A stretch of 64,000 nt of DNA from an uncultured Alistipes sp. (GCA_944326035.1 CALVCS010000007.1:62001-126000), one strand, 5' to 3'. Counted from the first letter of the stretch, positions 26,856 to 37,030 are shown. Notes: a model not told the origin generated them from the letters alone. Numbers and translations: made by a program.

Positions 26856-29075
26856 ATGAAACTATCCCACTCTTGGTTATTGGCCGCCGGCCTTCTATGC
26901 TGCAGCTTCGTCTGGGCGACGACGCCGAAATCGGGCGAAATCAAGCCCTATATGGGACGTCCCACCCTTCACATCAACGGAGTCCCCACCCTCCCCGACA
27001 TGTATGGACTGACCCACGCCACCGGCGGGAGATGGAGCTGGGAAGAGGTTCCGCAACACAACATCCGGAACTTTTATCAAATCGGATTTCGCCTCTTTTA
27101 TGTCGACATCTGGCTCTCGGACATGTGGCCTCAGGACGGAGGTCCGATGGACATCTCCCTGGCCCAACGACAACTGGCCGGAGTGCTGGAAGTAGCCCCC
27201 GAAGCCGCTATCATTTTACGCATCCACACCGATGCGCCCTATTGGTGGAATGAAGCCAACCGAGACGAATGCACCGAATATGCCGACGGTCCGATTCAGG
27301 AACACTATCTCCCCGGCCCGCCGCACAATAACGAGGATTTCAGCATCATGCGCTCGCTACGGGCCAGCCTCGCCTCTCAGAAATGGAAACACGAAGCCGG
27401 TCAACGGTTCCAAGAGTTACTGAACGGTCTCTCCCAGACCGAAGAGGGCAATGCCTTAGTGGGCGTTCATCCAGCCGGGGGCATTTACGGAGAGTGGCAT
27501 TATTGGGGATTTGTCGACCACGATCCCGACACCGGACCGGCCATGACCCGCTATTTCCGTCAATGGCTGCAGAAAAAATATGGCTCCGACGCCAAACTGC
27601 AACAAGCCTGGCGAACGGATCGTTGGACGATTGCCACCGCCACGGTTCCGGGCGTAGCCGAACGCGAAGCCACCCAATATGGACAGTTCAAGGATCCACA
27701 GACGGAACGTCGGGTGATCGACTACATCGAAGCTCAACAGGAAGCGGTCGTGGAAGACATCGAATATTTCTGTCAATTGGCCAAAGAAACCTGGCCACGA
27801 CCGCTGATCACCGGCGCTTTCTACGGCTATCTGCACATGACCTTCAATCGTCAGACAGTCGGCGGGCACCTATTGGTAGAACGCATCCTGGAGTGCCCCT
27901 ATATCGACTACCTGGCCGCACCTCAAACCTACTACAAACCTTCACGACGCCTGGGGGGAAGCGGCATGCCGCGGGGTATCGTCGAATCGGCCGCCCTGCA
28001 TGGCAAACTGTGGTTCGACGAGATGGACAACGGCGAGTTGGCTCGTCGCGTGTGTCACGATGCAGTCCGCTATGTCGAACAGTACGACCGTGATTATGCC
28101 CCGGTGTTGCGACGCAGTGTCGTGCTGCCGCTGATGCGCGGAACGGGCGTCTGGTACTATGACTTTGGCTTGCGGGAAAGTATCGGCTGGTTCGACGACC
28201 CGGTCTACCTGCAATCCATCCGTGACGAGAAAGCGCTATTCGAATGTCAAATGCACCGTCCCTTCCAATCCGAAGCCGATGTCCTCTATGTCTGGAACCA
28301 AGAGAGCTACTATTATCTGTTACCCCAAGGAACCCCCATCTCCTCGAATGTCGTCGACCAATCGATCGAAGAGGCACTCCGCAGCGGCACGGTCGGCGAT
28401 CACATCTACGACTTCGATCTGGAACGCGTGAATCTCGATCAATACAAAGCCATCGTTTTCATGAACGACTATGCTCTGAGCGACCGCGTTCGGAAGTTCA
28501 TCCGCGAAAAAGTCGCCAAAAACGGACGTACCCTGATTTACAACTACCTCACCGGAGTGATCGATGGTCGCCGTTATGGGCTGGATCTGAGCGAGAAGCT
28601 CTCCGGCGTCACCCTGAAGCCCGAACCCGAAACGCAGGCACAGACCCTCTACTTCCATCAACCCGCCTTTGAATTCACCTTCAAAGGGGTCGTCGATCCT
28701 TCGGTCGTCATCGACGACCCCCAAGCCAAGACCCTGGCCACCCTCAAAGGCACGGATAAAGTCGTTGTCGCCCGTAAACAGTTCTCGGATCATACGGTCG
28801 TCTACGCCACGTTGCCCATCAACGGCACCGATGTCTTTCGCGAACTGTTCCGCCAGGCCGGTTGCCATGTTTATAATGACCACAACGACTTCACATATGT
28901 CAACACCGGTGTCATGCTGATTCATACAGCCGACGGAGGGCCCCGAGAGATTTTCCTCAAAAACGGGAAAACCCTCCATCTGAATCTGCCCCCTAAATCG
29001 AACACGGTGCTGGATGCATCCACCGGAGAGCCACTGCTCAAAGAGTACATCAAGAAAATTCCTTCGATCCGATAG
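26856..29075 (+). CDS. Secreted glycoside hydrolase-like protein (GH42-like TIM barrel)
   Basis: A 739-residue protein with a signal peptide (MKLSHSWLLAAGLLCCSFVWA). The first two thirds look like a TIM-barrel glycosidase: FRLFYVDIWLSDMWP, RIHTDAPYWWNEANRDE, GIYGEWHYWG (possible acid/base Glu), a KYGSDAKLQQAW segment as in GH42-type enzymes, and KLWFDEMDNGE (possible nucleophile Glu). A Rossmann-like C-terminal domain follows (YKAIVFMNDYALSD, VAKNGRTLIYNYLTG), resembling the A4-type domain of beta-galactosidases. The substrate and exact family cannot be assigned from sequence alone. ATG 26856 follows the promoter, and the longer frame is rejected. Confidence 0.65.
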   Translation: MKLSHSWLLAAGLLCCSFVWATTPKSGEIKPYMGRPTLHINGVPTLPDMYGLTHATGGRWSWEEVPQHNIRNFYQIGFRLFYVDIWLSDMWPQDGGPMDISLAQRQLAGVLEVAPEAAIILRIHTDAPYWWNEANRDECTEYADGPIQEHYLPGPPHNNEDFSIMRSLRASLASQKWKHEAGQRFQELLNGLSQTEEGNALVGVHPAGGIYGEWHYWGFVDHDPDTGPAMTRYFRQWLQKKYGSDAKLQQAWRTDRWTIATATVPGVAEREATQYGQFKDPQTERRVIDYIEAQQEAVVEDIEYFCQLAKETWPRPLITGAFYGYLHMTFNRQTVGGHLLVERILECPYIDYLAAPQTYYKPSRRLGGSGMPRGIVESAALHGKLWFDEMDNGELARRVCHDAVRYVEQYDRDYAPVLRRSVVLPLMRGTGVWYYDFGLRESIGWFDDPVYLQSIRDEKALFECQMHRPFQSEADVLYVWNQESYYYLLPQGTPISSNVVDQSIEEALRSGTVGDHIYDFDLERVNLDQYKAIVFMNDYALSDRVRKFIREKVAKNGRTLIYNYLTGVIDGRRYGLDLSEKLSGVTLKPEPETQAQTLYFHQPAFEFTFKGVVDPSVVIDDPQAKTLATLKGTDKVVVARKQFSDHTVVYATLPINGTDVFRELFRQAGCHVYNDHNDFTYVNTGVMLIHTADGGPREIFLKNGKTLHLNLPPKSNTVLDASTGEPLLKEYIKKIPSIR

Positions 29076-29098
29076 CGACGTCCGGTCCTTCTACGCAA

Positions 29099-29127
29099 AA
29101 GGCCCCGACCTTACCGGCCGGGGCCTT
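29099..29127. terminator. Hairpin between the glycosidase-like gene and hppA
   Basis: AAGGCCCCG/CGGGGCCTT stem (29099-29107, 29119-29127) between convergent genes. Confidence 0.75.
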
Positions 29128-29200
29128 CATGCCATATTAAAACAGGTTCGGAAGCTTATCCCTCAGTTCAACACTCGGAACGGGTGGTTCGATCCGCCCT

Positions 29201-31408
29201 CTACATCAGGCTATAGGCTACCGTCAATCCGGCTACCACGATCGACACCATACTCATCAACTTGATCAAAATATTGAGCGACGGCCCCGACGTATCTTTA
29301 AACGGATCGCCCACGGTATCGCCCACGACGGTCGCTTTGTGGTTATCCGATCCCTTCCCGCCATGGTTTCCCTCTTCGATATACTTTTTCGCATTATCCC
29401 AGGCGCCGCCCGAATTGGCCATAAAGACCGCCAAAACAAACCCTGAAGCCAATCCGCCTACCAACAATCCCATCACACCGGCTACGCCGAACACAAATCC
29501 GACACCGACCGGAACCACAATGGCTATGATCGACGGCAACAACATCTCCCGCTGAGCCCCGCGAGTCGAGATCGCCACGCAACGGGCATAATCGGGCGTA
29601 GCCTGACCGGCCAGAATTCCCTTGATCTCTCGAAACTGCCGACGTACCTCTTCCACCATACTTTGAGCGGCACGTCCCACCGCATTCATGGTCAAACCGC
29701 AAAACAGAAACGCCATCATCGAACCGACAAACACCCCGATCAATACCTTAGGATTCATCAGGTTGATCTGATAGTAATCCATAAAATCCAGCATATTCAT
29801 CTCGCTGACGGCTTTGACCGTCCCATTCGACAGCGTCAGCGACTGCTGACCGATATGTTCCAGCCCGATCCGGACCTCTTCGATATACGAAGCCAACAAA
29901 GCCAGGGCGGTCAACGCAGCCGACCCGATCGCAAAACCTTTCCCGGTGGCGGCCGTCGTATTTCCCAGCGCATCGAGGGCATCGGTTCGTTTCCGCACCT
30001 CGGGATCCAGCCCGCTCATCTCGGCATTTCCGCCGGCGTTATCGGCAATCGGGCCATACGCATCGGTCGCCAGGGTAATGCCGAGCGTAGAGAGCATACC
30101 CACGGCCGCAATCCCGATTCCATAGAGACCCCGACTCAGATTGTCGGCACTCATCAAGGCCGAAAAATCGAACTCGATGGCACACAGATAAGCCAAAATA
30201 ATGGCAACCGAAACGGTCAATACCGGCACAGCCGTCGAAATCAGCCCCATCCCAATCCCCGAAATAATGACCGTAGCCGGTCCCGTTTTGGCGCTTTCGG
30301 CGATCCGACGCGTCGGACGATAGCTGTGCGAGGTATAATATTCGGTCGATTGGCCGATCACGATACCGGCCAACAATCCGACGATCACCGAAAACGACAG
30401 ACCGAGCCAATTGTCGATCTGCAAGGCGTACAGAATCAGAAAGGTCAGTCCGGCAATCAACACCGAGCTGATATTGACGCCCAATCCCAACGAGCGGAGT
30501 AACTCTTTCATACCTGCCCCTTCCCGGGTCCGCACCAAAAAGATGCCCAACACCGAAAGGATGATCCCCACCGCGGCAATCAACATCGGCGCCAACACCG
30601 CTTTGAGCTGCATATCGCCCACGAAAGCGGCCGCTCCCAAAGCCGCGGTCGCCAGAATCGACCCGCAATAACTTTCATAAAGGTCTGCCCCCATGCCAGC
30701 CACATCGCCCACATTGTCACCCACGTTATCGGCGATGGTGGCCGGATTGCGCGGGTCGTCTTCCGGAATTCCCGCCTCGACTTTACCGACCAGATCGGCC
30801 CCCACATCGGCCGCCTTCGTATAGATTCCTCCGCCGACCCGCGCAAAGAGCGCCTGGGTCGAAGCCCCCATTCCAAAGGTCAACATGGTCGTGGTAATCA
30901 CCATCAGTTTTTGAGATTCGGTCGCACTCTCCACAAAATGGTCCAGTACCACGAACCACACCGATATATCGAGTAACCCGAGACCGACCACCACCAGGCC
31001 CATCACGGCACCGCTTCGAAAGGCCACCCGCAATCCGGCGTTCAACGAGTTACTGGCCGCATAGGCCGTACGAGCCGATGCATAGGTCGCCGTACGCATA
31101 CCGATATACCCGGCCAAACCCGAAAAGAACCCTCCGGTTAAAAAGGCAAAAGGCACCCACGGATTCTGTACGCCCAAACCATAGGCCAGAAAGGCGAAAA
31201 AGAGCGCCAATACCACAAAGACGATTGTGACCACTTTGTATTGCTGTTTCAGATAGGCCATAGCCCCCTGACGCACATGCGAAGCGATTTCGATCATACG
31301 AGGCGTTCCCTCGCTCTGACGAAACATCTGTCGAAAAAAATACCAGGCAAAAAACAAAGCCACCAACGAGGCCCCCGGCACCATCCAGAAAAGAGCAGGT
31401 GTATTCAT
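29201..31408 (-). CDS. hppA: Membrane-bound ion-pumping pyrophosphatase
   Basis: A 735-residue polytopic membrane pyrophosphatase that couples PPi hydrolysis to H+ and/or Na+ export. It has the substrate-site motif DVGADLVGKVEAGIPEDDPRNPATIADNVGDNVGDVAG, the acidic GADLYESY, and the C-terminal GDTVGDPFKDTSGPSLNILIK. The GNTTAATGKG segment (coded near 29941-29970) has Ala and Gly at the two positions that mark the K+-dependent subfamily. K+-independent pumps have Lys and Thr there. Whether it pumps Na+, H+ or both cannot be decided here. Own promoter. Confidence 0.95.
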   Translation of the reverse strand: MNTPALFWMVPGASLVALFFAWYFFRQMFRQSEGTPRMIEIASHVRQGAMAYLKQQYKVVTIVFVVLALFFAFLAYGLGVQNPWVPFAFLTGGFFSGLAGYIGMRTATYASARTAYAASNSLNAGLRVAFRSGAVMGLVVVGLGLLDISVWFVVLDHFVESATESQKLMVITTTMLTFGMGASTQALFARVGGGIYTKAADVGADLVGKVEAGIPEDDPRNPATIADNVGDNVGDVAGMGADLYESYCGSILATAALGAAAFVGDMQLKAVLAPMLIAAVGIILSVLGIFLVRTREGAGMKELLRSLGLGVNISSVLIAGLTFLILYALQIDNWLGLSFSVIVGLLAGIVIGQSTEYYTSHSYRPTRRIAESAKTGPATVIISGIGMGLISTAVPVLTVSVAIILAYLCAIEFDFSALMSADNLSRGLYGIGIAAVGMLSTLGITLATDAYGPIADNAGGNAEMSGLDPEVRKRTDALDALGNTTAATGKGFAIGSAALTALALLASYIEEVRIGLEHIGQQSLTLSNGTVKAVSEMNMLDFMDYYQINLMNPKVLIGVFVGSMMAFLFCGLTMNAVGRAAQSMVEEVRRQFREIKGILAGQATPDYARCVAISTRGAQREMLLPSIIAIVVPVGVGFVFGVAGVMGLLVGGLASGFVLAVFMANSGGAWDNAKKYIEEGNHGGKGSDNHKATVVGDTVGDPFKDTSGPSLNILIKLMSMVSIVVAGLTVAYSLM

Positions 31409-31440
31409 AAACGATTGCTTAGGTTAGGTATAGGTTTTCT

Positions 31441-31448
31441 CAAATTTA
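31441..31448 (-). promoter_or_regulatory. -7 box for hppA
   Basis: TAAATTTG on the minus strand, 32 bases before the hppA ATG. Confidence 0.55.
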
Positions 31449-31470
31449 TCAAAATATCTGCACAAATGCT

Positions 31471-31478
31471 TACCTTTG
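31471..31478 (+). promoter_or_regulatory. -7 box upstream of the TrmH-family gene
   Basis: TACCTTTG, an exact match, but 166 bases before ATG 31645. Either the leader is long or a closer weak box (TATTTTTA near 31530) is used. Confidence 0.4.
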
Positions 31479-31644
31479 AGCGTAAAAAAACGCAAAAATC
31501 GATCTGCTAATCGTTTCAACCACACCTATTTTTAGGAAGCGGGGACCGGATAGAGACTGAAAAGGTAAGGCAAAGAAGGATCATCGACCGCCCTCTCCGC
31601 GCTTTTTCCGGCCACACCCCTGCCCATTAACGACCCTACAAATC

Positions 31645-32175
31645 ATGCGAAAAATTACCAATGCCGAATTGGGACGCCTCACCCCCGAAGAGTTTGCCCA
31701 TACACCGAAATATCCGTTGGTTGTCGTTCTGGACAACATCCGAAGTGTTAACAACATCGGTTCCTTTTTCCGTACGGCTGACGCTTTTGCCTTGGAACGG
31801 ATCGTACTGTGCGGCATCTGCGCCACGCCGCCCAGTAAAGAGATTCACAAAACGGCCTTGGGGGCCGAATTAACCGTTCCCTGGAGCTATGAGCCCAACA
31901 CCCCTCAAGCCATCGATCGCTTGCGAGAAGCCGGTTACCGTATCCTGGCCGTCGAACAAGTCGAAGGAGCGATCCCCCTGAACCATTTCCAGCTGAATCC
32001 GACCGAACGGTATGCTTTGGTGTTCGGCAACGAAGTGAACGGCGTCTCCCAAGAGGCCGTAGACCGGTGCGATGGCGCGATCGAGATTCCCCAACAGGGT
32101 ACCAAACACTCGCTCAATGTGGCCGTATCGGGAGGGGTCGTTCTCTGGGAGCTCTTCAAACAATGGAATCCCTGA
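31645..32175 (+). CDS. TrmH-family (SPOUT) RNA 2'-O-methyltransferase
   Basis: A 176-residue SPOUT-class RNA methyltransferase. All three signature motifs are present: NIRSVNNIGSFFRTADA (motif 1), ALVFGNEVNGV (motif 2) and KHSLNVAVSGGVVLWEL (motif 3, knot). It lacks the N-terminal substrate-binding domain of RlmB/TsnR-type enzymes, so it resembles the short TrmL/TrmH-like group. The target RNA is not known. Confidence 0.88.
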   Translation: MRKITNAELGRLTPEEFAHTPKYPLVVVLDNIRSVNNIGSFFRTADAFALERIVLCGICATPPSKEIHKTALGAELTVPWSYEPNTPQAIDRLREAGYRILAVEQVEGAIPLNHFQLNPTERYALVFGNEVNGVSQEAVDRCDGAIEIPQQGTKHSLNVAVSGGVVLWELFKQWNP

Positions 32176-32217
32176 AAAAACCTCCAACTTCCAGGAACGG
32201 GTTCCGGAAATAAATTT

Positions 32218-32225
32218 TACCTTTG
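32218..32225 (+). promoter_or_regulatory. -7 box for panB
   Basis: TACCTTTG, an exact match, 100 bases before the panB ATG, implying a leader of about 90 bases. Confidence 0.5.
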
Positions 32226-32325
32226 CCCGGAGCGATCCGACGCGACCGAATACCCGGAACCTTCGCACCCTATCGCCCATAATTTAGCCTATATCCGCAC
32301 ACTGTGCCTTAAAACCGAAACTTTT

Positions 32326-33141
32326 ATGTCAACCGACAGCAAAACCCGTGTCGTTACCACGTACCGTCTTTCGGAGATGAAAGCCCGCGGTGAAAAGATT
32401 TCCATGCTGACTGCTTACGACTATTCGATGGCGCGCATTTTGGACAGCGCAGGCATCGACGTTATTCTGGTCGGCGACTCCGCCGCCAATGTCATGGCTG
32501 GCCACACCACAACCGTACCCATCACCCTCGACCAAATGATCTACCATGCCCGCAGTGTCACCCGGGCCGTCAATCGCGCGTTAGTCGTTGTCGATATGCC
32601 GTTCGGCACCTATCAAGGAAACTCGAAGAAGGCCTTGGCCTCCGCTATCCGCATCATGAAGGAGACCGAAGCCGATGCCGTCAAAATGGAGGGTGGAGAA
32701 GAGATCATCGATTCCGTAGAACGCATGCTCAGCGCCGGGATTCCGATCATGGGTCACTTGGGGCTGACCCCGCAATCGATTCACAAATATGGCACCTATA
32801 CCGTCCGGGCCAAGGACGAAGCGGAAGCCCAAAAATTGGTTCGGGACGCCCATTTACTCGAAAAAGCCGGTTGTTTCGGATTGGTACTGGAAAAGATTCC
32901 GGCCGCATTGGGTACCCGGGTCTCCAACGAGCTCAAGATTCCGGTGATCGGGATCGGTGCCGGAGGGGGAACCGATGGCCAAGTGTTGGTCATCCATGAC
33001 ATGCTGGGCATCACCCATGAATTTTCCCCGCGTTTTCTCCGCCGCTATGCAGACCTGTACTCCATCATGATGGACAGCGTTCAACGCTATGTCGCCGATG
33101 TCAAAAGCGGCGATTTCCCGAACGCCTCGGAACAATATTAA
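32326..33141 (+). CDS. panB: 3-methyl-2-oxobutanoate hydroxymethyltransferase
   Basis: A 271-residue ketopantoate hydroxymethyltransferase, the first committed step to pantothenate and CoA. Family motifs: [34 protein letters not shown] (metal-binding Asp), [30 protein letters not shown] and FGLVLEKIP. Length is typical. No panC or panD lies beside it. A hairpin follows. Confidence 0.96.
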   Translation: MSTDSKTRVVTTYRLSEMKARGEKISMLTAYDYSMARILDSAGIDVILVGDSAANVMAGHTTTVPITLDQMIYHARSVTRAVNRALVVVDMPFGTYQGNSKKALASAIRIMKETEADAVKMEGGEEIIDSVERMLSAGIPIMGHLGLTPQSIHKYGTYTVRAKDEAEAQKLVRDAHLLEKAGCFGLVLEKIPAALGTRVSNELKIPVIGIGAGGGTDGQVLVIHDMLGITHEFSPRFLRRYADLYSIMMDSVQRYVADVKSGDFPNASEQY

Positions 33142-33162
33142 TTCCGATCTCTATCTAACAAA

Positions 33163-33195
33163 CGGAACCGATCTTTTGTACAAAGATCGGTTCCG
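33163..33195. terminator. Hairpin after panB
   Basis: 14-base-pair stem (33163-33176 with 33182-33195, CGGAACCGATCTTT) and a 5-base loop, between convergent panB and nfo. Confidence 0.75.
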
Positions 33196-33280
33196 CTCGT
33201 TTCTGGCCTATCTATTCAGTCCGTCACCCTCATAGTCTTAGATCGGGACGCTTGTTATCCGTATGGTTCCAGCCCCTTTA

Positions 33281-34129
33281 TTAATCCTCCTCCACCATAC
33301 TACGCAGCACCCGGATCTCTTCCGGCCAACGACTCTCGTCAGGTGTTTCCAGAATCAAGGGAATCCCATCGAAACGACGATCCTTCATGATATAACGAAA
33401 AACCGTCCATCCCAAGGCTCCTTCACCCAGACTTTGATGACGATCGACTCGACTGCCTAATGGTTTCATACTATCGTTCAGGTGCATACCTCGCAGATAT
33501 TCAAACCCGACAATCCGATCAAAGGCAGCAAAGACCTCTTCACAAGAGCGTTCGGTCGTCAGATCATATCCCGCAGCAAAGGCATGACAGGTATCGATAC
33601 ATACCCCCACGCGACTGCGATCCTCCACCTGTTCAATAATCCGGGCCAAATGTTCGAAGCGATAACCGATGTTCGATCCCTGTCCGGCCGTATTTTCGAT
33701 CACCGCCGTCACCCCTTTCGTAGAGGCTAACGCCCAGTTGATCGATTCAGCGACCCGGCTCAGACACGCTTCTTCCGAAATTTTCCCCAGATGTGCGCCC
33801 GGATGAAAATTCAATCGGTCGAGCCCCAACTGTTCACAACGCTGCATTTCATCCAAAAAAGCGCGGCGGGATTTTTCCAAAGGTTCGGCTTCCGGATTTC
33901 CCAAATTAATCAAATAACTATCATGCGGTAAAATCTGTGCCGGCGAAAACCCTGCCTCTGCACAACGTGTCCGAAACGCCTCGATCGAGGTCGCACTCAA
34001 AGGGGCCGCACTCCACTGCCGTTGATTTTTCGTAAACAACGCAAACGCATTCGCCCCAATGGCCGAAGCATTTCGGGGCGTATTTTCCACGCCACCTCCC
34101 GCACTGACATGTGCTCCGATATATTTCAT
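33281..34129 (-). CDS. nfo: Endonuclease IV (AP endonuclease)
   Basis: A 282-residue zinc-dependent TIM-barrel AP endonuclease for base-excision repair. It begins [21 protein letters not shown] and contains [53 protein letters not shown] and [23 protein letters not shown], which supply the trinuclear zinc ligands. ATG 34129 is chosen because the family begins MKYIGAHVS. The longer frame only adds ten unrelated residues. Confidence 0.96.
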   Translation of the reverse strand: MKYIGAHVSAGGGVENTPRNASAIGANAFALFTKNQRQWSAAPLSATSIEAFRTRCAEAGFSPAQILPHDSYLINLGNPEAEPLEKSRRAFLDEMQRCEQLGLDRLNFHPGAHLGKISEEACLSRVAESINWALASTKGVTAVIENTAGQGSNIGYRFEHLARIIEQVEDRSRVGVCIDTCHAFAAGYDLTTERSCEEVFAAFDRIVGFEYLRGMHLNDSMKPLGSRVDRHQSLGEGALGWTVFRYIMKDRRFDGIPLILETPDESRWPEEIRVLRSMVEED

Positions 34130-34176
34130 AAAATCTGTTTTTAATACACCCGCTTCCAAACCCCAGAAGCGTTCGA

Positions 34177-34184
34177 CAAATTTA
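34177..34184 (-). promoter_or_regulatory. -7 box for nfo
   Basis: TAAATTTG on the minus strand, 47 bases before ATG 34129. Confidence 0.5.
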
Positions 34185-34237
34185 AGGAAATTCGGCCAAA
34201 AATCCGGGTTCTGAATCGATATGTCCTATTATTTACC

Positions 34238-34245
34238 TATCTTTG
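34238..34245 (+). promoter_or_regulatory. -7 box for the DUF3078 gene
   Basis: TATCTTTG, an exact match, 26 bases before ATG 34272. It rules out the earlier in-frame start at 34221. Confidence 0.65.
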
Positions 34246-34271
34246 CGTATCCGCAAAAAAAGCCCCGGACT

Positions 34272-35276
34272 ATGAAATCGCTCAGACTGATTTTATGTAT
34301 ACTGGCGCTGATGGCGGGGATCGCCCCGGTATCCGCTCAATTTACCATCAACAAAGTTACCCCCAAACAAGCCGACACCAAAATTCTTCCGGACACGCTC
34401 TCCAAACGGCTCGATCTAACCAGTTCGTTTTTCAGCGAATCCCGCTACAAGGCCGAACGACGACGGATCCGCAAGGAACGCAATACCATCAACCTGACTA
34501 CCTCGCTGCAAATGACCCAAACCGGGTTTGAAAACTGGGCCGCCGGGGGGCAAAACACCTTCACGGGACGAGCCACAATGGCTTTTTCGCATCAGTTCAA
34601 AAAGAATAAATTCAACTTCAATTACGATCTTGAGGCACGTTACGGATTGAGCGTCATCGATCAAGTCTCTTTCAAGAACGAGGATATGTTCCGTCTGAAC
34701 ATCAACCCCTCCATCGACCTGAACAAAAACTGGTCATACGCCGCCTTGGTCCAATTCGCCAGTCAGTTCACTAAAGGATACAAAGCCATGGGAGACAACA
34801 CCCTGGTGTCCGACTTCATGGCCCCCGGGACCCTGACTCTCGGGCTTGGGTTCACCTATAAACATCAAAAATTGCCGCTGACGATCAACATCTCGCCCTT
34901 AACCGGGAGTATGACGTTCGTGCGGAACGATTCTCTATCCAGTGTGGGAGCTTACGGGGTCGACCCGGGAAAAACCGTCAAATCTTCGTTGGGTTCGCAG
35001 CTGATCCTCAACCTCAAGGTTCCGTTCGCCAAAGATCGCGTCACCTACACGAGTTATCTGGATGTCTTCTCCAACTACGACAAAGTAACGCGTGTCACCT
35101 GGGACAACAAACTGGACTTCACGATCTTGAAATTCATGACCCTGAACCTGTTCTGCTCCTCCAAATACGACCATACCGTCAACTTCGCCACCAATCCCGA
35201 AGACCCGTTTCTACGGCGCATCCAGTTAAACTACTCGGTGGGGGTAGGCTTCACGTATGTCTTCAAGAACAAATAG
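34272..35276 (+). CDS. DUF3078 outer-membrane protein
   Basis: A 334-residue exported protein of the Bacteroidota family DUF3078. Signal peptide MKSLRLILCILALMAGIAPVSA. After a charged segment (ESRYKAERRRIRKERN), the family core LTTSLQMTQTGFENWAAGGQNTFTGRA appears, followed by amphipathic strands ending SVGVGFTYVFKNK. It is probably a small outer-membrane barrel of unknown function. The S41 protease gene follows after 42 bases without a new promoter, so they are likely co-transcribed. Confidence 0.85.
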   Translation: MKSLRLILCILALMAGIAPVSAQFTINKVTPKQADTKILPDTLSKRLDLTSSFFSESRYKAERRRIRKERNTINLTTSLQMTQTGFENWAAGGQNTFTGRATMAFSHQFKKNKFNFNYDLEARYGLSVIDQVSFKNEDMFRLNINPSIDLNKNWSYAALVQFASQFTKGYKAMGDNTLVSDFMAPGTLTLGLGFTYKHQKLPLTINISPLTGSMTFVRNDSLSSVGAYGVDPGKTVKSSLGSQLILNLKVPFAKDRVTYTSYLDVFSNYDKVTRVTWDNKLDFTILKFMTLNLFCSSKYDHTVNFATNPEDPFLRRIQLNYSVGVGFTYVFKNK

Positions 35277-35318
35277 ACGACCGAACAATAAACCCTCGGT
35301 CCCTGCCGTTGAATAGCC

Positions 35319-36941
35319 ATGTACAAAAACAATAAATACACCATCCTGATTCCGCTGATTGTCGCCCTCTCGCTGGTCGTTGGTCTACTGCTCAGCGGAG
35401 TCGTTTTCCGGAGCGTTCCTACATCGGGACGTTCGGCCGAACTGATTCCCGGCACGGGAAAAATCAACATGCTTCTGTCGCTGATCCAAAACCGCTATGT
35501 CGACACCGTCAACATGGACACGCTGACCGAAAAGACCATACCGTTGATTCTCGAAGAACTGGATCCCCACTCCACCTACATCCCGGCCAAAGAGTTGGCG
35601 GCCGTCAATGAGTCGATGGATGGGGCGTTCGACGGAATCGGCGTGATGTTCAACATGGCGACCGACACGGTGATCGTACTGAATGTCGTTCCGACCGGGC
35701 CCAGCGACAAAGCGGGCATTTTGGGTGGCGACCGCATCATCACCATTAACGACACCCTGATCGCAGGCGTCAAGATGAATCAGAATGAGGTGATGAAACG
35801 CCTACGCGGCCCGCGAGGCACTACCGTGAAACTGGGTATCCAGCGCGGCGGCGTAGAAGACCTGATTCCCATCACCGTGACCCGTGGCGTCATTCCCATC
35901 AACTGCATCACGGCAGCCTACATGATTCGCCCTGATACCGGTTATGTGGTCTTTGCCCAATTCTCCCGAAATGCCCACCGCGAGTTGGTCGCTGTCGTCG
36001 ACGAGCTCAAGAATCAGGGCATGAAAAAACTGATCCTCGACATCCGAGGCAATCCAGGCGGATTTCTCGATCAGGCGATCCTGATCTCCAATGAATTCTT
36101 ACCGGCCGGCAAAATGATCGTCTTCACCAAAGACCGTAGCGGCACCCAAACCAAACAGTTCAGCAATGGACAAGGTCGTTATCAGGATCTGGATATCGAC
36201 ATTCTGATCGACGAACATAGTGCCTCCTCCAGCGAAATTCTCGCCGGCGCCCTGCAAGATAACGATCGCGGAACGATCATCGGTCGCCGCTCTTTTGGCA
36301 AGGGTTTGGTCCAAGAACAGATCCCCTTCTCGGATGGATCGGCCGTTCGCCTGACGGTCGCCCGGTATTACACCCCGACCGGACGCTCGATCCAAAAGCC
36401 GTACAGTACAGGGATCGACGACTACTTCAACGAACTGGTCACACGCTACGAACACAATGAATACTTCTCGGCCGACAGCATCCATTTCGATGACAGTCTG
36501 AAATATACCACTGAGTCGGGACGTGTCGTCTATGGCGGAGGAGGGATCATGCCGGATATTTTTGTCCCGGCCGACACCTCGGACATCACCCCTTATTACA
36601 CCAAAGTATATGCCCGCAATTTGCTCTACAAATACACGATCGAATACTCCGACCGGCATCGCCAGGAGTTGAACAACATCTCCTCGATCGGCGAATTGGA
36701 TGCTTTCTTCGCCAAGGATCCCGGGCTGTTCGATGGGTTTGTCCAGTATGCCGCACGCGGAGGGGTGGCACCGATCGCAGCCGATATCCAACGCTCCAAA
36801 GACCTGATGTTGGCCCAAATCAAAGCCTATATCGGCCGCAATACGCCGCTGGAAGAAAACGCATTTTACTACGAGTTGCAGCATGTGGATAACGTTGTGG
36901 TCCAAGCGCTCAACCACCCCGATATTCTGCCAAAACCGTAG
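35319..36941 (+). CDS. C-terminal processing serine protease (S41)
   Basis: A 540-residue S41 (CtpA/Tsp-like) protease anchored by an N-terminal membrane segment (about 8-30) and facing the periplasm. It has a helical N-terminal region (DPHSTYIPAKEL), a PDZ domain (DGIGVMFNM to about 190) and the catalytic domain. The nucleophile is predicted as S303 in HSASSSEI and the general base as K328 in SFGKGLVQ, 25 residues apart as in Tsp. The C-terminal helical extension (about 440-540) is common in Bacteroidota homologues. Confidence 0.92.
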   Translation: MYKNNKYTILIPLIVALSLVVGLLLSGVVFRSVPTSGRSAELIPGTGKINMLLSLIQNRYVDTVNMDTLTEKTIPLILEELDPHSTYIPAKELAAVNESMDGAFDGIGVMFNMATDTVIVLNVVPTGPSDKAGILGGDRIITINDTLIAGVKMNQNEVMKRLRGPRGTTVKLGIQRGGVEDLIPITVTRGVIPINCITAAYMIRPDTGYVVFAQFSRNAHRELVAVVDELKNQGMKKLILDIRGNPGGFLDQAILISNEFLPAGKMIVFTKDRSGTQTKQFSNGQGRYQDLDIDILIDEHSASSSEILAGALQDNDRGTIIGRRSFGKGLVQEQIPFSDGSAVRLTVARYYTPTGRSIQKPYSTGIDDYFNELVTRYEHNEYFSADSIHFDDSLKYTTESGRVVYGGGGIMPDIFVPADTSDITPYYTKVYARNLLYKYTIEYSDRHRQELNNISSIGELDAFFAKDPGLFDGFVQYAARGGVAPIAADIQRSKDLMLAQIKAYIGRNTPLEENAFYYELQHVDNVVVQALNHPDILPKP

Positions 36942-36966
36942 AGCCGATTTTCCTGTGACCTACAAA

Positions 36967-36998
36967 GAACGCCGATCTTCTTCTGAAGATCGGCGTTC
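36967..36998. terminator. Hairpin between the S41 gene and chrA
   Basis: Perfect 14-base-pair stem (GAACGCCGATCTTC) with a 4-base loop, between convergent genes. Confidence 0.75.
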
Positions 36999-37030
36999 CT
37001 GTTTATGTGGACGGTTCCTCGTCCGATGGA

